A stretch of DNA of 64,000 nt. Origin: Streptomyces sp. NRRL F-6131. GTDB lineage: Bacteria; Actinomycetota; Actinomycetes; Streptomycetales; Streptomycetaceae. This document shows positions 62,241 through 64,000 of this stretch, in pieces. Every line of letters begins with the position of its first letter. Within the stretch, counting starts at the first letter, position 1. The notes under the pieces were generated by a model that was given only the letters and a program-made list of their open reading frames with translations, was not told the origin of the DNA and ran no database searches. Made by a program: the position numbers and the translations under genes. The stretch lies in the NCBI GenBank assembly GCA_000719695.1, contig JOHN01000002.1:124001-188000 (forward strand). Reading direction: 5' to 3'.

Positions 62241-64000
<1,760 letters not shown>

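Overview
The window is chromosomal core sequence from a high-GC actinobacterium of the family Streptomycetaceae (Streptomyces or Kitasatospora type). The evidence is very high GC with GC-biased third positions, SCO4848-like and DUF3017 membrane proteins, an afsQ1/afsQ2/sigQ locus, a sortase-E type LAxTG surface protein, F420-type enzymes, frequent GTG/TTG starts, and many genes whose start codon follows a TANNNT hexamer by only 6-8 nt, which points to leaderless mRNAs. Gene order from folD and mdh through trpS, sdhCDAB, a nucleoside ABC transporter, add, afsQ and deoC to punA, lpdA, a DeoR regulator and accA resembles the S. coelicolor SCO48xx-SCO49xx region as I remember it. I see no prophage, IS element, CRISPR array, tRNA or rRNA.

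Layout: 1-5.3 kb holds housekeeping genes (folD end, DUF3017, mdh, a CNNM/CBS membrane protein, trpS, a 2H phosphoesterase). From 5.3 to 12.8 kb is a surface-polymer island: two paralogous CDP-glycerol glycerophosphotransferase proteins (one with an N-terminal GT2 domain) and a separate divergent GT2, followed by an eight-unit tandem repeat. From 12.9 to 20.3 kb are a BrkB-like membrane protein, a D,D-carboxypeptidase, the succinate dehydrogenase operon sdhCDAB and a lipoprotein. From 20.3 to 23.5 kb are uraD, a short-chain dehydrogenase and an M20 amidohydrolase.

From 23.8 to 31.1 kb is a nucleoside uptake and catabolism locus: BMP-family lipoprotein, ATPase, two permeases, cytidine deaminase and thymidine phosphorylase. 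Further members lie in the same window: adenosine deaminase (35 kb), a uridine-kinase-like protein (50 kb), deoC with two aldehyde dehydrogenase-fold proteins (51-55 kb), a phosphosugar mutase (55.7-57.4 kb) and purine nucleoside phosphorylase (58 kb). A 12-bp palindrome, CTACGCGCGTAG, or a close variant, sits in the promoter region of the transporter operon, deoA, add, deoC and punA. This looks like one operator controlling a dispersed nucleoside regulon and is the main observation of this analysis.

The remainder: an Uma2 protein and an AbrB/RelE-type toxin-antitoxin pair (31-32.4 kb); an MFS/LysR divergon (32.4-34.8 kb); a small secreted protein, PspC, an oxidoreductase/MarR divergon, a deaminase, an LLM oxidoreductase and an Lrp regulator (36-40.7 kb); an FAD oxidoreductase and a LAxTG-anchored protein behind a structured leader (40.7-44.3 kb); PhzF and VanZ proteins; the afsQ1-afsQ2-lipoprotein operon divergent from sigQ with an AfsQ1 box between them (45.8-49.8 kb); and at the end lpdA, a DeoR regulator and the acyl-CoA carboxylase alpha subunit, which runs off the right edge.
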